Source: an uncultured Oscillospiraceae bacterium
Lineage (GTDB): Bacteria > Bacillota > Clostridia > Oscillospirales > Oscillospiraceae
Length of the DNA: 48,109 nt
Assembly (NCBI GenBank): GCA_949841355.1
Contig: CATKZP010000021.1
Location: forward strand, 1-48,109
Reading direction: 5' to 3'
Shown here: in pieces, positions 6,341 to 14,464 of the stretch
How positions within the stretch are numbered: the first letter of the stretch is position 1
How the letters are laid out: each line of letters starts with the position of its first letter
Notes under the pieces: model-generated
What the model saw: the letters and a program-made list of their open reading frames with translations, nothing else
Told to the model about the DNA's origin: nothing
Databases searched by the model: none
Translations under genes and position numbers: made by a program

Positions 6341-8234
6341 GAAGAAAAGCCGCATGACCCTCAAGGAGGCCTTTGACGCCACCCGCCGGGGCTACTCCAT
6401 CCTGTGGAAAACCATGCCGGAATTCTTCCCCGCTTCGCTGGCCAAAAACGCCCTCACCGCCCTGTCCCCCTATGTCCCGCTGTACTTCACCGCCCGGCTG
6501 GTGAACACGGTGGCCGGGGGCGGGGGCGGCGGGGAGGCGTGGCCCCTGCTGGCGGCGCTGCTGCTGTCCACGGCGCTGATGGGGGCGGCCCGGGCCGCCG
6601 CCAGCTGCCGGGCCAATGTCATCGAGGAAGCCCGCTCCATCCCCGTCCGGCTGCGCCTGCTCATGGAAAAGCTGCTGGACATGGATTTTCAGGACGTGGA
6701 CGACTCTAAAACTAAGGACCTGCTCAACCAGATCATGGAAAACGAGCAGTGGGCCAGCTGGGGGCTGGTCAAGCTGCAATACCGCTTTAACGAACTGGCG
6801 GAGGCCGTGCTGCGCATACTGGGTGCGCTGGCGCTGTCGGTGAGCCTGTTCACCCTGCCCGTGCCCCAGGGCAGCCCCCTGGCGGCGCTGAACAGCCCCT
6901 GGTGCCTGCCGGCCATGCTGGCGCTGATGGGGGCGGCGGTGGTCCTGTCCGCGCTGTGCTACAGCCGGGCCCAGGCCTTCTGGTCCGCCATGGACGGCTC
7001 CTTCTTCAACCGGGCCTTCGAGGCGCTGAACTGCCACGCCCATTTTAACCGCTCCGCCTCCGCCGACATCCGCGTCTACGCCCAGGACCGATTCCTCTTC
7101 CAGAAGGCGGACGACCCCGCCCTGGACGGCTTCGGCCCCAATTCCGCCATCGGCCGGGCCAGCCGGGGCCCCCGGGGGCTGCTCATGGCCGCCTCGGTGG
7201 GCATCACCCGGGCCTACTCCGGGGCGGTGTACCTCTTCGCCGGACTCAAGGCCCTGGGGGGCGCTTTCGGGGTGGGGTCCATCGCCCAGTACGTGGGGGC
7301 GCTGGCGGGGCTGTCCAACGGCGCGGCCGACCTGCTGTCCGTCCTGGCCGACCTGCGGGAGAACGCCCCGTACCTCCTGCCCCTCTTTCAGCTGCTGGAC
7401 ATGCCCAACCGCATGTACCAGGGCAGCCTCACCACCGAAAAGCGCTCCGACCGAAACTACGAGATTGAGTTCCGGGACGTGGGCTTCCGCTACCCCAACA
7501 CCGACGCCTGGGCCCTGCGCCACGTGTCCATGAAGTTCAAGGTGGGCGGTCGCCTGGCGGTGGTGGGGGAGAACGGCTCGGGCAAGACCACCTTCATCAA
7601 GCTGCTGTGCCGGCTGTACGACCCCACCGAGGGGGTCATCCTGCTCAACGGCATCGACATACGCAAGTACCGCTATGACGACTATCTGGCCCTGTTCTCG
7701 GTGGTGTTCCAGGACTTTAAGCTCCTGTCCCAGCCCCTGGGGAAAAACGTGGCGGCCTCGGAGGACTACGACCGGGCCCGGGCGGAGGACTGCCTGCGCC
7801 GGGCGGGCTTCGGGGAGCGGCTGGACCAGCTGCCCCAGGGGCTGGACACCTGGCTCTACCGGGACTTCGACGAGGGCGGGGTGGAGGTGTCCGGCGGCGA
7901 GGCCCAGAAGATCGCCCTGGCCCGGGTGCTGTACCAGGACGCGCCCTTCATCGTGCTGGACGAGCCCACCGCCGCCCTGGACCCGGAGGCGGAGGCGGAG
8001 ATCTACACCAAATTTAACGACATCGTGGGCGACAAAACCGCCATCTATATCTCCCACCGGCTGTCCTCCTGCCGGTTCTGCGGCGAGATCGCCGTGTTCG
8101 ACGGCGGCCGGGTGGTGCAGCAGGGCGCCCACGCCGGGCTGGTGGAGGCCCCGGGCAAGTACCGCTCCCTCTGGGAGGCCCAGGCCCGGTATTACGAGCG
8201 CCGCCGCCAGGCCATGGAGGCGGACATGGAATAA
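6333..8234 (+). CDS. ABC exporter half-transporter, second of pair
   Basis: A 633-residue half-transporter. The N-terminal membrane domain (about 30-370) has six hydrophobic segments and two Gly- or Ala-rich helices. The ATPase domain has Walker A GENGSGKTT (412-420), signature VSGGEAQKIALAR, Walker B with Glu 544 in IVLDEPTAALD and His 575 in YISHRLSS, so both members of this pair keep complete catalytic residues. The signature reads SGGEA rather than SGGQ. The ATG at 6333 sits before the upstream stop at 6340 with GGGGAGATGGAGG in front, giving translational coupling. It ends just before a strong terminator, so the operon is two genes long. The substrate is unknown. Confidence 0.88.
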   Translation: MSEKKSRMTLKEAFDATRRGYSILWKTMPEFFPASLAKNALTALSPYVPLYFTARLVNTVAGGGGGGEAWPLLAALLLSTALMGAARAAASCRANVIEEARSIPVRLRLLMEKLLDMDFQDVDDSKTKDLLNQIMENEQWASWGLVKLQYRFNELAEAVLRILGALALSVSLFTLPVPQGSPLAALNSPWCLPAMLALMGAAVVLSALCYSRAQAFWSAMDGSFFNRAFEALNCHAHFNRSASADIRVYAQDRFLFQKADDPALDGFGPNSAIGRASRGPRGLLMAASVGITRAYSGAVYLFAGLKALGGAFGVGSIAQYVGALAGLSNGAADLLSVLADLRENAPYLLPLFQLLDMPNRMYQGSLTTEKRSDRNYEIEFRDVGFRYPNTDAWALRHVSMKFKVGGRLAVVGENGSGKTTFIKLLCRLYDPTEGVILLNGIDIRKYRYDDYLALFSVVFQDFKLLSQPLGKNVAASEDYDRARAEDCLRRAGFGERLDQLPQGLDTWLYRDFDEGGVEVSGGEAQKIALARVLYQDAPFIVLDEPTAALDPEAEAEIYTKFNDIVGDKTAIYISHRLSSCRFCGEIAVFDGGRVVQQGAHAGLVEAPGKYRSLWEAQARYYERRRQAMEADME

Positions 8235-8238
8235 GCAG

Positions 8239-8278
8239 ACGCGGCGGGGCCTGGTCCCCGCCGCGTGTTTGCGTTTTT
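8239..8278 (+). terminator. Intrinsic terminator of the first ABC operon
   Basis: ACGCGGCGGGG (8239-8249), CCTGGT loop, CCCCGCCGCGT (8256-8266), then GTTTGCGTTTTTT. Confidence 0.85.
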
Positions 8279-8302
8279 TCTGGTGCAAAATGTTCGAAGG
8301 TG

Positions 8303-8311
8303 TGATATAAT
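8303..8311 (+). promoter_or_regulatory. Extended -10 promoter of the oxidoreductase gene
   Basis: TGATATAAT gives a perfect -10 (8306-8311) with an extended TG. No good -35 is visible at 16-18 bp, as is common for extended -10 promoters. The ribosome site AAGGAG and the ATG at 8346 follow. Confidence 0.65.
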
Positions 8312-8345
8312 GCCAAAAACGCCCAATCGAAAGGAGTTCAACACT

Positions 8346-9620
8346 ATGTCACAGCCTGTCACCTTCGCCATCTGCGGCTGCGGGGCCCGGGGGCTGGAGG
8401 CCTACGCCCCCTATCAGCTCACCCACCCGGAGGAGATGAAAGTCGTCGCCGGGGCGGACGTGCGCCCCCAGCGGCTGGAGCTGCTGCAAGCGCGCTTCGG
8501 CGTGCCCCGGTCCATGTGCTTCTCCTCCGACGAGGAGCTGCTGGCCCAGCCCCGCCTGGCCGACGTGATGATCGTGTCCACCCAGGACCGCCAGCACGTC
8601 TCCGCCGCCCTGAAGGCCCTGGACAAGGGCTACCACATCCTGCTGGAAAAGCCCATCTCCCCCGACCTGGACCAGTGCCGCGCCCTCCAGGACAAGGCCC
8701 GCCGGACCGGGCGGCTGGTGGTGGTGTGCCACGTGCTGCGCTACACCCGGTTCTACGCCGCGCTGGAGGATTTGCTGCGCCGGGGCGCCGTGGGAAAAAT
8801 CGAGACCATCGACGCCATGGAGCACGTGGCCTACTGGCACCAGGCCCACAGCTTCGTGCGGGGCAATTGGCGCAGCTCCCAGGAGACCAGCCCCATGATC
8901 CTGCAAAAGAGCTGCCACGACATGGACATTCTGCGCTGGCTGGCGGGGACGCGCTGCCTCAAGGTGCAGAGCTTCGGCTCCTTGGACTACTTCACGGCGG
9001 AGAACGCCCCCGAGGGGGCGGCCCTGCGCTGCCTGGACGGCTGCGCCTGCAAGGACGCGTGCCCCTACGACGCGGAAAAGATCTACGTCACCGACCCCCG
9101 CACCGGCGTACGCGGCCGGGGCAGGGGCTGGCCCTGCGCGGTGCTGGCCAGCGACCCCGACGAGGAGAAGATCTACGCCGCCCTGCGCACGGGGCCATAC
9201 GGCCGGTGCGTGTTCCACTGCGACAACAACGTGGTGGACCACCAGACGGTGAACCTGGAGTTCGAGCACAACATCCACGCCACCTTCACCATGACCGCCT
9301 TCACCCAGGACTGCCACCGCACCATCAAAATCACCGGCACCATGGGGGAGATCGAGGGGGACATGGAGAAAAACCTCCTTCACCTGCGCCCCTTCGGCAA
9401 GCCGGAGCAGACCATCGACCTGAGCGAGGCGGGAGGGCAGTTCTCCGGCCACGGCGGCGGCGACTTCGGGCTGATGTCCAGCTTCTGCAAGCTGGCGGCC
9501 TCCGGCGGCACCGGCGCCCTCACCGGGGTGGACGCCTCGGTGGAGAGCCACGTGATGGCCCTGGCCGCCGAGGCCTCCCGGCTGGACGGCGGGCGGACCA
9601 TCACCCTGGCCCAGTTCTGA
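8346..9620 (+). CDS. Gfo/Idh/MocA-family NAD(P)-dependent oxidoreductase
   Basis: A 424-residue sugar-type dehydrogenase. The Rossmann start is AICGCGARG (8-16), the catalytic-lysine motif EKPI is at 101-104, and the conserved His is in KSCHDMDILRW (about 191). The second half is the usual beta-sheet substrate domain. Between the two a cysteine cluster, Cys 229, 233, 235 and 239 in RCLDGCACKDACPY, forms a possible metal site; some family members carry a comparable Cys-rich patch. The start at 8346 is set by AAGGAG 8 bp upstream. The gene stands alone between a terminator and a convergent gene. Substrate cannot be deduced; inositol, glycoside or sugar-acid oxidation are all family possibilities. 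Confidence 0.85.
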   Translation: MSQPVTFAICGCGARGLEAYAPYQLTHPEEMKVVAGADVRPQRLELLQARFGVPRSMCFSSDEELLAQPRLADVMIVSTQDRQHVSAALKALDKGYHILLEKPISPDLDQCRALQDKARRTGRLVVVCHVLRYTRFYAALEDLLRRGAVGKIETIDAMEHVAYWHQAHSFVRGNWRSSQETSPMILQKSCHDMDILRWLAGTRCLKVQSFGSLDYFTAENAPEGAALRCLDGCACKDACPYDAEKIYVTDPRTGVRGRGRGWPCAVLASDPDEEKIYAALRTGPYGRCVFHCDNNVVDHQTVNLEFEHNIHATFTMTAFTQDCHRTIKITGTMGEIEGDMEKNLLHLRPFGKPEQTIDLSEAGGQFSGHGGGDFGLMSSFCKLAASGGTGALTGVDASVESHVMALAAEASRLDGGRTITLAQF

Positions 9621-9630
9621 GCCGGACTCC

Positions 9631-10077
9631 TCAGCCGTTCCCCAGCGCCTTGAGCGCCTTGAGCGTATCGTCCAGGTTTTCCTTGTGCCAGTTTTTGAAG
9701 TAGCCGGCATAGATGCTGGCGTAGATGCCGGAACTGCGCAGGTCGCTCAGCTCTGCCTGCTGGGTGGTCAGGCGGATAACGTCCGACCCGGTGCGGATGG
9801 TGACGAGTGTGTTAAGCATAGCGTCCTCCAGCTCCACCGACTGGATGTCCCCATAGGGGAGGACCAAGGACACGTCCTTGCGCAGGTTGCCCCAGGTGGT
9901 GTTGAAGGGGAGCAGGACGATCTCGTGCTCACACATCTGGAGAACATAAAATTCCGAGTTAAAAAACGCCGCAAACTGTTCGCTCAGGTTTGCCGGGGCG
10001 TATTTGACGATGATGCAGCGGTCCTCCAGGGGCTGGTATCCCGCCTCCTGGACGAATTTCTGGACCTCTCTTGACAT
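9631..10077 (-). CDS. Hypothetical protein with a possible PH-like fold
   Basis: A 148-residue soluble protein with no signal peptide or membrane segment. I do not recognise it with certainty. The middle (LVLPYGDIQSVELED, then TLVTIRTGSDVIRLTTQQ) reads like the strand pattern of bacterial pleckstrin-homology-like domains, in which a residue at the end of a strand is tested against a threshold, but this is only resemblance. The ATG at 10077 follows GGAGGT; the longer frame upstream has no ribosome site. It lies 85 bp downstream of the DUF6440-like gene on the same strand with no promoter or terminator visible between, so the two are probably cotranscribed from the LytTR-box promoter. Confidence 0.6.
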   Translation of the reverse strand: MSREVQKFVQEAGYQPLEDRCIIVKYAPANLSEQFAAFFNSEFYVLQMCEHEIVLLPFNTTWGNLRKDVSLVLPYGDIQSVELEDAMLNTLVTIRTGSDVIRLTTQQAELSDLRSSGIYASIYAGYFKNWHKENLDDTLKALKALGNG

Positions 10078-10162
10078 GGTATATACCTCCAAATCGTTCT
10101 CGCTCAAGTTTGGCGCGGGCAGGCGGGAGCCCTTCATGTTCCGCCGTGTGTTCCGGATTTGT

Positions 10163-10342
10163 TCAGCTGATGGGGGTGACGACGGGCTTGCCGTCCGCGT
10201 TCACCAGCACGGTCATCCCCGTGCCGCTTGCCTTATTGTGAGAGCCCAGCACATAATTCACGCCGGTCTCCGTATCGACGACGACTTTCATCACATTGAT
10301 GATGCCTTGGTTATAGACCTCCACAAAGCGCTCCTTTGCCAT
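10163..10342 (-). CDS. Small DUF6440-like protein
   Basis: A 59-residue protein: a short start, then VDTETGVNYVLGSHNKASG and a VLVNADGKPVV end, matching the pattern of the small DUF6440 family of Firmicutes, whose function is unknown. There is no signal peptide, membrane segment or cysteine motif. The start at 10342 is fixed by GAAAGGAGGG. It is the first gene after a promoter carrying two LytTR boxes, so it is likely a direct target of one of the two LytTR regulators in the window. The homology call is by pattern memory and moderate. Confidence 0.65.
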   Translation of the reverse strand: MAKERFVEVYNQGIINVMKVVVDTETGVNYVLGSHNKASGTGMTVLVNADGKPVVTPIS

Positions 10343-10383
10343 TGCGTTTCCCTCCTTTCTCATCCCGCCTGCCTGCGAAAGGA

Positions 10384-10450
10384 AAGATACCACCCTCCCG
10401 GCCCGCTGTGGGCCGGATTTCCTGAACGGACAAAATTCTTCCTGAACGGC
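10384..10450 (-). promoter_or_regulatory. Paired LytTR boxes and extended -10 before the small genes
   Basis: On the minus strand GCCGTTCAG (10450-10442) and TCCGTTCAG (10430-10422) lie 20 bp apart within an 11-bp exact repeat. Both fit the LytTR consensus (C then C or A, GTT, N, A, G). Exactly 32 bp after the second box comes TGGTATCTT (hexamer 10389-10384). The geometry is the same as at 4424-4491. Confidence 0.68.
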
Positions 10451-10498
10451 AAAAAGAAGCTGAGAAGGACCTCACAGGTTCCCTCCCAGCTTCTTTTT
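10451..10498 (-). terminator. Terminator overlapping the end of the second LytTR gene
   Basis: A 12-bp perfect stem, AAAAAGAAGCTG (10451-10462) with CAGCTTCTTTTT (10487-10498). Read on the minus strand, the right arm ends in TTTTT. The stop codon of the regulator lies inside the loop. Confidence 0.7.
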
Positions 10499-11209
10499 CA
10501 GCTCCGCTTTTCCGGCCCGGGACAGCAGGCATTCCCGGCCTCCCACCTGGACCCGGTTTCCCTTCCAGTCCACCGCCCCGATCTTATCCCACGCCGCCAG
10601 ATAGGCCCGGTGGACCCGGACAAACCGCCCGCCCAGCTCCGTTTCCAGCTCGTTCAGGCTGCCCACGAAGTCCAGCCGGCTGTCCGCCGTGTGGAGAAAT
10701 ACGTGGTGGGCCTTGGGGGCGGTCTCAAAAAACAGGATGTCGGCCAGGGGGATATGGCGGGTTTCCCCCCCGGCCCGCAGGGAGAACACCTCCGCGGGGT
10801 CCCGGCGCTCGTCGATCAGCCGGGCGTGGACCCCCTCCAGGCACCGGGCTGCGGCGGCGCCGGTGCGCTCCCCCTCCTTCACAATGTAGTCAAACGCCTC
10901 CAGGTGGTATTGGAAGGTTTTCCAGGCCAGATCGCCATAGCTGGTGATGTAGACCAGGGTGCCGTGGGGGTCCCGCCGGCGCAGCTCCCGGCCCAGGGTG
11001 AAGCCGTCCCATTCCCCGTCCCTCAAGTCCACGTCCAGGAAGTAGACGCTGCGGCTCCCGTCCCGGGCGGCGGCCAGCAGCTCCCCGGCGGACGAGGCGG
11101 CGCAGGCCACCTCCATGTCATAGTTCTCGATGAAAATTTTCCACTCCAGGGCGGTCTTGAGCTGGTGGAGGACGGCCTCCTCGTCGTCGCACAGATAAAT
11201 CCCGATCAT
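10472..11209 (-). CDS. LytTR-family response regulator (AgrA/ComE-like)
   Basis: A 245-residue transcription factor. The receiver domain (1-125) has YLCDDEEAV, the phospho-acceptor in VYFLDVDLRDGEWDG, YITSY and IVKEGE. The LytTR domain (about 140-240) includes IPLADILFFETAPKAHHVFLH and GRFVRVHRAYLAAWDKI. The start at 11209 overlaps the kinase stop (ATGA), so the kinase-regulator pair is translationally coupled. Two LytTR boxes lie immediately downstream of the gene, before the two small genes, suggesting autonomous control of that short operon. Its cognate signal is unknown; no AgrB/AgrD-like peptide genes lie in the window. Confidence 0.9.
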   Translation of the reverse strand: MIGIYLCDDEEAVLHQLKTALEWKIFIENYDMEVACAASSAGELLAAARDGSRSVYFLDVDLRDGEWDGFTLGRELRRRDPHGTLVYITSYGDLAWKTFQYHLEAFDYIVKEGERTGAAAARCLEGVHARLIDERRDPAEVFSLRAGGETRHIPLADILFFETAPKAHHVFLHTADSRLDFVGSLNELETELGGRFVRVHRAYLAAWDKIGAVDWKGNRVQVGGRECLLSRAGKAELKKKLGGNL

Positions 11210-12549
11210 GGCCTTCCCTCCACCGTCAGCTCCTGCACAAACACGCCCTCCGCCCAGCTGGTGGAGGCCGACGCGCTGGGGCAGCCCTCCACAATCCGCC
11301 GGTAGCCGCTCAGGCCCAGCCCCCGGCCCTCCCCCTTGGTGGAGAAGCCCTCCGCCCAAATTTTCTCCGGGTCAACCGTCCCGGCGTAGGGGTTGGCCAG
11401 GCGCAGGAACAGCCCCTCCCCCTGGGCCAGCAGCACAATCTCCACCCACGGCGACTGCGTCTCCAGCGCCCCCTCCACGGCGTTGTCCAGCAGGATGCCC
11501 AGGCAGCGGGTGAAATCCCACACGTCCATCCCCACCGCCTCCACGGGGTAGAGCACCTCCAGGCGGCAGTCCACCCCCTGCGCCCCCATAGCCGCCAGCT
11601 TGGACAGCAGCAGGCTCCTCACCTGGGGCACGCGCACATTGCCCAGCTGGGTGGACGCCCGGATCTTCTCCCCGATGCGCCGGTCAAAGCCCGCGTCCAG
11701 CTGGGCCAGGGATTCCAGCAAAGCGTCCGCCTCTCCCGCGTCCGCCTGCTCCGACAACCCCGCCAGCAGGTTTTTGTAGTCGTGGCGGAAGGAGCGCACC
11801 TCCCGGCGGATGTCCTCCAAATCCCGCTCGTAGAGCTGCTGCTGGGCGATGACGTCCCGCTGGGCCTCCATTTTCCGGGCGGCGTCGGACCACTGGGCCA
11901 GATAGAGCACCAGCCCCGTCGCCAGGCCCACCGCCGCCAGAACGATTAGGTAATACAGGGCAAAAAACTCCGAAGAAACCCCTCGGTGGAGAAAGTAGGA
12001 CGCCTCTACGACGCAGGCCAAGGCGTACAGAAACAGGGCCATTCTGCGGGGCTGGGGGCCATCCTCCAGCAGAAGGCGGAACCTGCGGCCGAAGCCCAGG
12101 CGGTACAGCAGGGCGGTGCAGAGCAGCACGACGGCACAGGCAATGGATAGCACCACGGCAAACTGGAGACCCTCGTTATCCACGAATATGTTGTTGAACA
12201 AAAACTGAGTCAGGGTGGTAAGGGCAATCTGTAATATGCCCGCCATGGACACGGCGGAGAGGGCACGCCAGAACCCAAGCCCCCAGGCCCACCGGGTCCA
12301 CAGCGTACAGCCCAGCGCGGCGCTGAGGGAGCCGGCCAGGAAGCGGACGAGAATACCCCCGCCGGGGATGGCGTAGTACAGCAGTGCGTTGAGCGTGCCG
12401 GCGGCCAGCGGGGATGGGAGCAGGGCGGGCAGCTTTTTCAGCCGCCGCCAGCTACGCTCATCCAAGACGGCGAACAGATAGGCCGCCAGCGCGGCGTGGG
12501 CCAGCGCGGAATCGAAGCATGCGGTTAAAACCATCACCTGTATGGGCAT
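11206..12549 (-). CDS. AgrC-like membrane sensor histidine kinase (GHKL)
   Basis: A 447-residue kinase. The N-terminal half (about 1-215) has six or more hydrophobic segments, then a helical linker, the H-box EVRSFRHDYKNLLAGL (phospho-His around 260), the N-box LGILLDNAVEGAL and the G-box GEGRGLGLSGYRRIVEG. This is the usual HPK10 layout of peptide-pheromone receptors. The ATG at 12549 follows GGGAGGGA. It is the first gene of a two-gene operon with the downstream LytTR regulator and is divergent from a heterodimeric ABC exporter, a common pairing for peptide sensing and export or resistance. The ligand is unknown. Confidence 0.88.
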   Translation of the reverse strand: MPIQVMVLTACFDSALAHAALAAYLFAVLDERSWRRLKKLPALLPSPLAAGTLNALLYYAIPGGGILVRFLAGSLSAALGCTLWTRWAWGLGFWRALSAVSMAGILQIALTTLTQFLFNNIFVDNEGLQFAVVLSIACAVVLLCTALLYRLGFGRRFRLLLEDGPQPRRMALFLYALACVVEASYFLHRGVSSEFFALYYLIVLAAVGLATGLVLYLAQWSDAARKMEAQRDVIAQQQLYERDLEDIRREVRSFRHDYKNLLAGLSEQADAGEADALLESLAQLDAGFDRRIGEKIRASTQLGNVRVPQVRSLLLSKLAAMGAQGVDCRLEVLYPVEAVGMDVWDFTRCLGILLDNAVEGALETQSPWVEIVLLAQGEGLFLRLANPYAGTVDPEKIWAEGFSTKGEGRGLGLSGYRRIVEGCPSASASTSWAEGVFVQELTVEGRP

Positions 12550-12582
12550 GGCGGTTCCCTCCCTATTCAAAGCAGCTGAACC

Positions 12583-12612
12583 AATATACCACACAGGGGG
12601 TTGGTTTGTCCA
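12583..12612 (-). promoter_or_regulatory. Promoter of the AgrC/AgrA-like operon
   Basis: Minus strand TGGACA, 18-bp spacer, TATATT, with TGG immediately before the -10. Confidence 0.65.
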
Positions 12613-12634
12613 CCGCCCTCAGCGCAAATCGCCG

Positions 12635-12663
12635 TTGAGAAAACCGGCACAGTGTGGTATGAT
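12635..12663 (+). promoter_or_regulatory. Promoter of the second ABC exporter operon
   Basis: TTGAGA, 17-bp spacer, TATGAT, with TGG before the -10; the ribosome site AGGAGGGTG and the ATG at 12694 follow. Confidence 0.75.
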
Positions 12664-12693
12664 AGGAGAATCACACCAAAAGGAGGGTGTTTT

Positions 12694-14448
12694 ATGCGTC
12701 TGATCGCCCGGGCCATGGGCCGGTACAAGGGTGCGGTGGCCCTGTGCGTAGTCGTCAAGCTCTTCGCCACCCTCAGCGAGCTGATGCTGCCCTACATCCT
12801 GGAGCACATCATCGACACCGTGGCCCCCAGGGGGGACCTGCCTCTGGCGGTGTTCTGGGGGGCGCTGATGTTCGCCGCCGCCCTGGTGTGCCGCCAGCTC
12901 AACGTGGCGGCCAACCGCCGGGGCGTGCGCAACGCCCACAACGTCAGCTACGACATTCGCCAGGCGCTGTTTCAAAAGACCGCCAGCCTGTCCGGCAGCC
13001 AGTTCGACGCCTTTGGCCTGCCCTCCCTCATCAGCCGCATGACCAGCGACAGCTATAACGTCCAGTCCGCCGCCCAGCAGCTCCAGACCCTGTGCGTCCG
13101 TGCCCCCATGCTGCTCATCGGCGGGGTGGCGGTCACGCTGGTGATGGACGCGCCGCTGGCCCTGGTGCTGGTGGCCATGCTGCCGGTGCTGGTGGCGGTG
13201 GTGCTGGCGGTGTCCGCCCGGGGCCTGCCCATGTACCGCCGGGTGCAGCACAAGCTGGACGGGGTGGTGCGCATCATGCGGGAGAACATCACCGGCATCC
13301 GGGTGGTGAAGGCCCTGTCCAAAACGCAGTACGAGAAGGCCCGCTTCCGCCGGGCCAACGACGAGATGGCCGCCAGCGACATCGCCGCGGGCACCGTCAT
13401 GGCCATCCCCTCCCCCTTCATGCAGCTGTGCCTCAACGGGGGGCTCACCCTGGTGGTGCTCATCGGCGCGGGCCGGGTGAACGACGGCACCCTGGAGCCT
13501 GGGGTGATCCTGGCCTTCCTCACCTACTTCAACATGATCGCCATGGGAGTGATGGGGCTGTCCCGCATCTTCATGACCATGAGCCGGGCCATGGCCAGCG
13601 CCGACCGCATCGACCAGGTGCTTCAGACCCCGCCCGGCCAGCGCGTGCTCTCCCCCGGCGAGGCCAAAACCCCCGCCGGGGGCGGCTTCATCCGCTTTGA
13701 GGACGTCAGCTTCAGCTACGGCGAGGGGGACGGCTCCGCCGCGGGCTTCGCCGGGGAGGAGCGGGAAAAGGCCCTGTCCGGCATCAGCTTCTGTCTGGAG
13801 CGGGGGGAGCGCCTGGGCATCATCGGCCCCACCGGCTGCGGCAAGTCCACCGTCGTCTCCCTGCTCATGCGGTTTTACGACGCGTCCGAGGGCGGGGTGT
13901 TCGTGGACGGCAGGGACGTGCGCGCCTACGAGCCGGACGAGCTGCGCCGGAAATTCGGCGTGTGCTTCCAAAACGACATGGTGTTCCAGGACAGCCTGCG
14001 GGCCAACGTGGACTTCGGCCGGGACGTGGGGGAGCAGGCCCTGCGCGCCGCCGTGGAGGCCGCCCAGGCCGCGGAGTACATCGACGAGCTGGCCGACGGG
14101 CTGGACCATCAGGCCGACATCAAGGGGGCCAACCTGTCCGGCGGGCAGAAGCAGCGGCTGCTGGTGGCCCGGGCTCTGGCCGCCTCGCCCGACATACTCA
14201 TTCTGGACGACAGCTCGTCCGCCCTGGACTACAAGACGGACGCCGCCATGCGCAGGGCCATCGTTCGGCACTGCGCCGGCTCCGCCCTCATCATGGTGGC
14301 CCAGCGGGTAAGCTCCGTGATGGGCATGACCCACATCCTGGTGATGGACAACGGCCGCTGCCTGGGCTGCGGCACCCACGAAGAGCTGCTGAAAACCTGC
14401 CCCGCCTATCTGGAGACCTACCGCATCCAGATGGGCGAGATGGCTTAG
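12694..14448 (+). CDS. Heterodimeric ABC exporter subunit with degenerate ATP site
   Basis: A 584-residue half-transporter: membrane domain (about 1-320), then ATPase domain. Walker A is normal (GPTGCGKST, 378-386) and so is the signature (NLSGGQKQR), but the Walker B ends ILILDDSSSALD, with Asp 506 replacing the catalytic Glu, and the switch motif reads VAQRVSS, with Gln 537 replacing His. These two losses define the non-hydrolytic site subunit of heterodimeric exporters of the TM287/288, BmrCD and LmrCD type. The partner with intact residues is the next gene, 16 bp downstream. The domain order and the pairing make multidrug or peptide export the likely role. The ATG at 12694 follows AGGAGGGTG. 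Confidence 0.9.
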   Translation: MRLIARAMGRYKGAVALCVVVKLFATLSELMLPYILEHIIDTVAPRGDLPLAVFWGALMFAAALVCRQLNVAANRRGVRNAHNVSYDIRQALFQKTASLSGSQFDAFGLPSLISRMTSDSYNVQSAAQQLQTLCVRAPMLLIGGVAVTLVMDAPLALVLVAMLPVLVAVVLAVSARGLPMYRRVQHKLDGVVRIMRENITGIRVVKALSKTQYEKARFRRANDEMAASDIAAGTVMAIPSPFMQLCLNGGLTLVVLIGAGRVNDGTLEPGVILAFLTYFNMIAMGVMGLSRIFMTMSRAMASADRIDQVLQTPPGQRVLSPGEAKTPAGGGFIRFEDVSFSYGEGDGSAAGFAGEEREKALSGISFCLERGERLGIIGPTGCGKSTVVSLLMRFYDASEGGVFVDGRDVRAYEPDELRRKFGVCFQNDMVFQDSLRANVDFGRDVGEQALRAAVEAAQAAEYIDELADGLDHQADIKGANLSGGQKQRLLVARALAASPDILILDDSSSALDYKTDAAMRRAIVRHCAGSALIMVAQRVSSVMGMTHILVMDNGRCLGCGTHEELLKTCPAYLETYRIQMGEMA

Positions 14449-14464
14449 AGAGGAGGGACCGCCC

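Noticed and set aside
4490..8288. Very long open frames antisense to the ABC genes (also antisense at 12619-16531, 25329-27386 and 29277-31766, and over feoB at 19511-22153)
   Set aside because: They mirror GC-rich genes, have low-complexity Gly, Arg, His, Gln and Ala-rich translations, and lack ribosome sites and recognisable domains.
12587..12659. Inverted TACCACAC/GTGTGGTA between divergent promoters as a possible operator
   Set aside because: The same TGTGGTAT stretch precedes the -10 at 16324-16331, and TGG-type extended -10 contexts recur at 22376 and 29270, so it is most likely an extended -10 preference.
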